NCBI GenBank assembly: GCA_003864495.1
Contig: ML133395.1
Coordinates: forward strand, 526,307 to 590,306
Length of the DNA: 64,000 nt
Direction: 5' to 3'
Source: Nemopilema nomurai
Taxonomy: Eukaryota; Cnidaria; Scyphozoa; Rhizostomeae; Rhizostomatidae
This document shows positions 63,875-64,000 of this stretch, piece after piece. Within the stretch, counting starts at the first letter, position 1. Each line of letters opens with the position of its first letter. The notes under the pieces were generated by a model. It was not told where the DNA came from and ran no database searches. It worked only from the letters and a program-made list of their open reading frames with translations. Position numbers and translations under genes: made by a program.

Positions 63875-64000
63875 CAGGGCCTCCGAAAAAGGGGGTGCCA
63901 CGGCCCCCGCACTTTTTTGTAAAACAATAGAGCTTTTCTAAATATCTTTTGCCATGATTGTTAAAATCTTCATTGGCCCCTCCACTTTCCAACCTGCGTC
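63875..64000. repeat. 136-bp MITE, unit 4, cut by window edge
   Basis: It starts CAGGGCCTCCGA as in units 1 and 3; the last 10 bp or so lie beyond the window. Confidence 0.85.

Overview
This window is AT-rich animal nuclear DNA. The evidence is an intron-containing gene with GT/AG splice sites, two conserved eukaryotic single-exon genes, and a tandem array of replication-dependent core and linker histone genes whose mRNAs would end in the metazoan histone stem-loop. The histone proteins are close to the animal consensus. The quintet layout, AT-rich spacers and hAT transposons would suit a non-bilaterian animal such as a cnidarian, but that placement is inference; no ribosomal or mitochondrial marker is present to settle it.

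Left part (1-18.4 kb): DCAF13 (minus strand, last few codons off the left edge) and CEP20/FOPNL (plus strand) form a head-to-head pair of intronless genes sharing a 186-bp promoter. A spliced minus-strand gene of at least 12 exons follows (12850 down to 4340). It encodes an acidic, serine-rich, coiled-coil protein that I do not recognise. Next come gene-poor DNA, a 1.7-kb hAT-like non-autonomous element (14876-16561), and a block of degenerate satellite in inverted orientation (about 17340-17930) just before the histone array.

Right part (18.5-64 kb): four consecutive histone units, each ordered H3(-) H4(+) H2A(-) H2B(+) H1(+). The H1 of unit 4 lies beyond the right edge. H3/H4 and H2A/H2B are divergent pairs, and H1 has its own promoter. 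All three promoter types carry a GGCGCC palindrome resembling an E2F site; H3/H4 and H1 also carry a CACGTG box, and H2A/H2B carries CCAAT boxes. Every gene has a 16-nt 3' stem-loop. H3 and H2A use a GG...CC stem; H4, H2B and H1 use an AG...CT stem.

The array is large (about 12.5-15.3 kb per unit) because the spacers are full of repeats. A tandem satellite of about 158 bp fills both the H4-H2A and H1-H3 spacers. A 136-bp MITE and a 1.2-kb hAT-type non-autonomous element sit in the H2B-H1 spacer. In unit 2 that spacer also holds a 3.5-kb hAT transposon with an intact-looking transposase and a perfect 8-bp target-site duplication. Coding regions are almost identical between units while spacers form a mosaic, which is what unequal exchange and gene conversion would give. 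Three histone copies (H2B in units 2 and 3, H3 in unit 4) each carry one single-base indel that breaks the frame; they are either very young pseudogenes or assembly errors.
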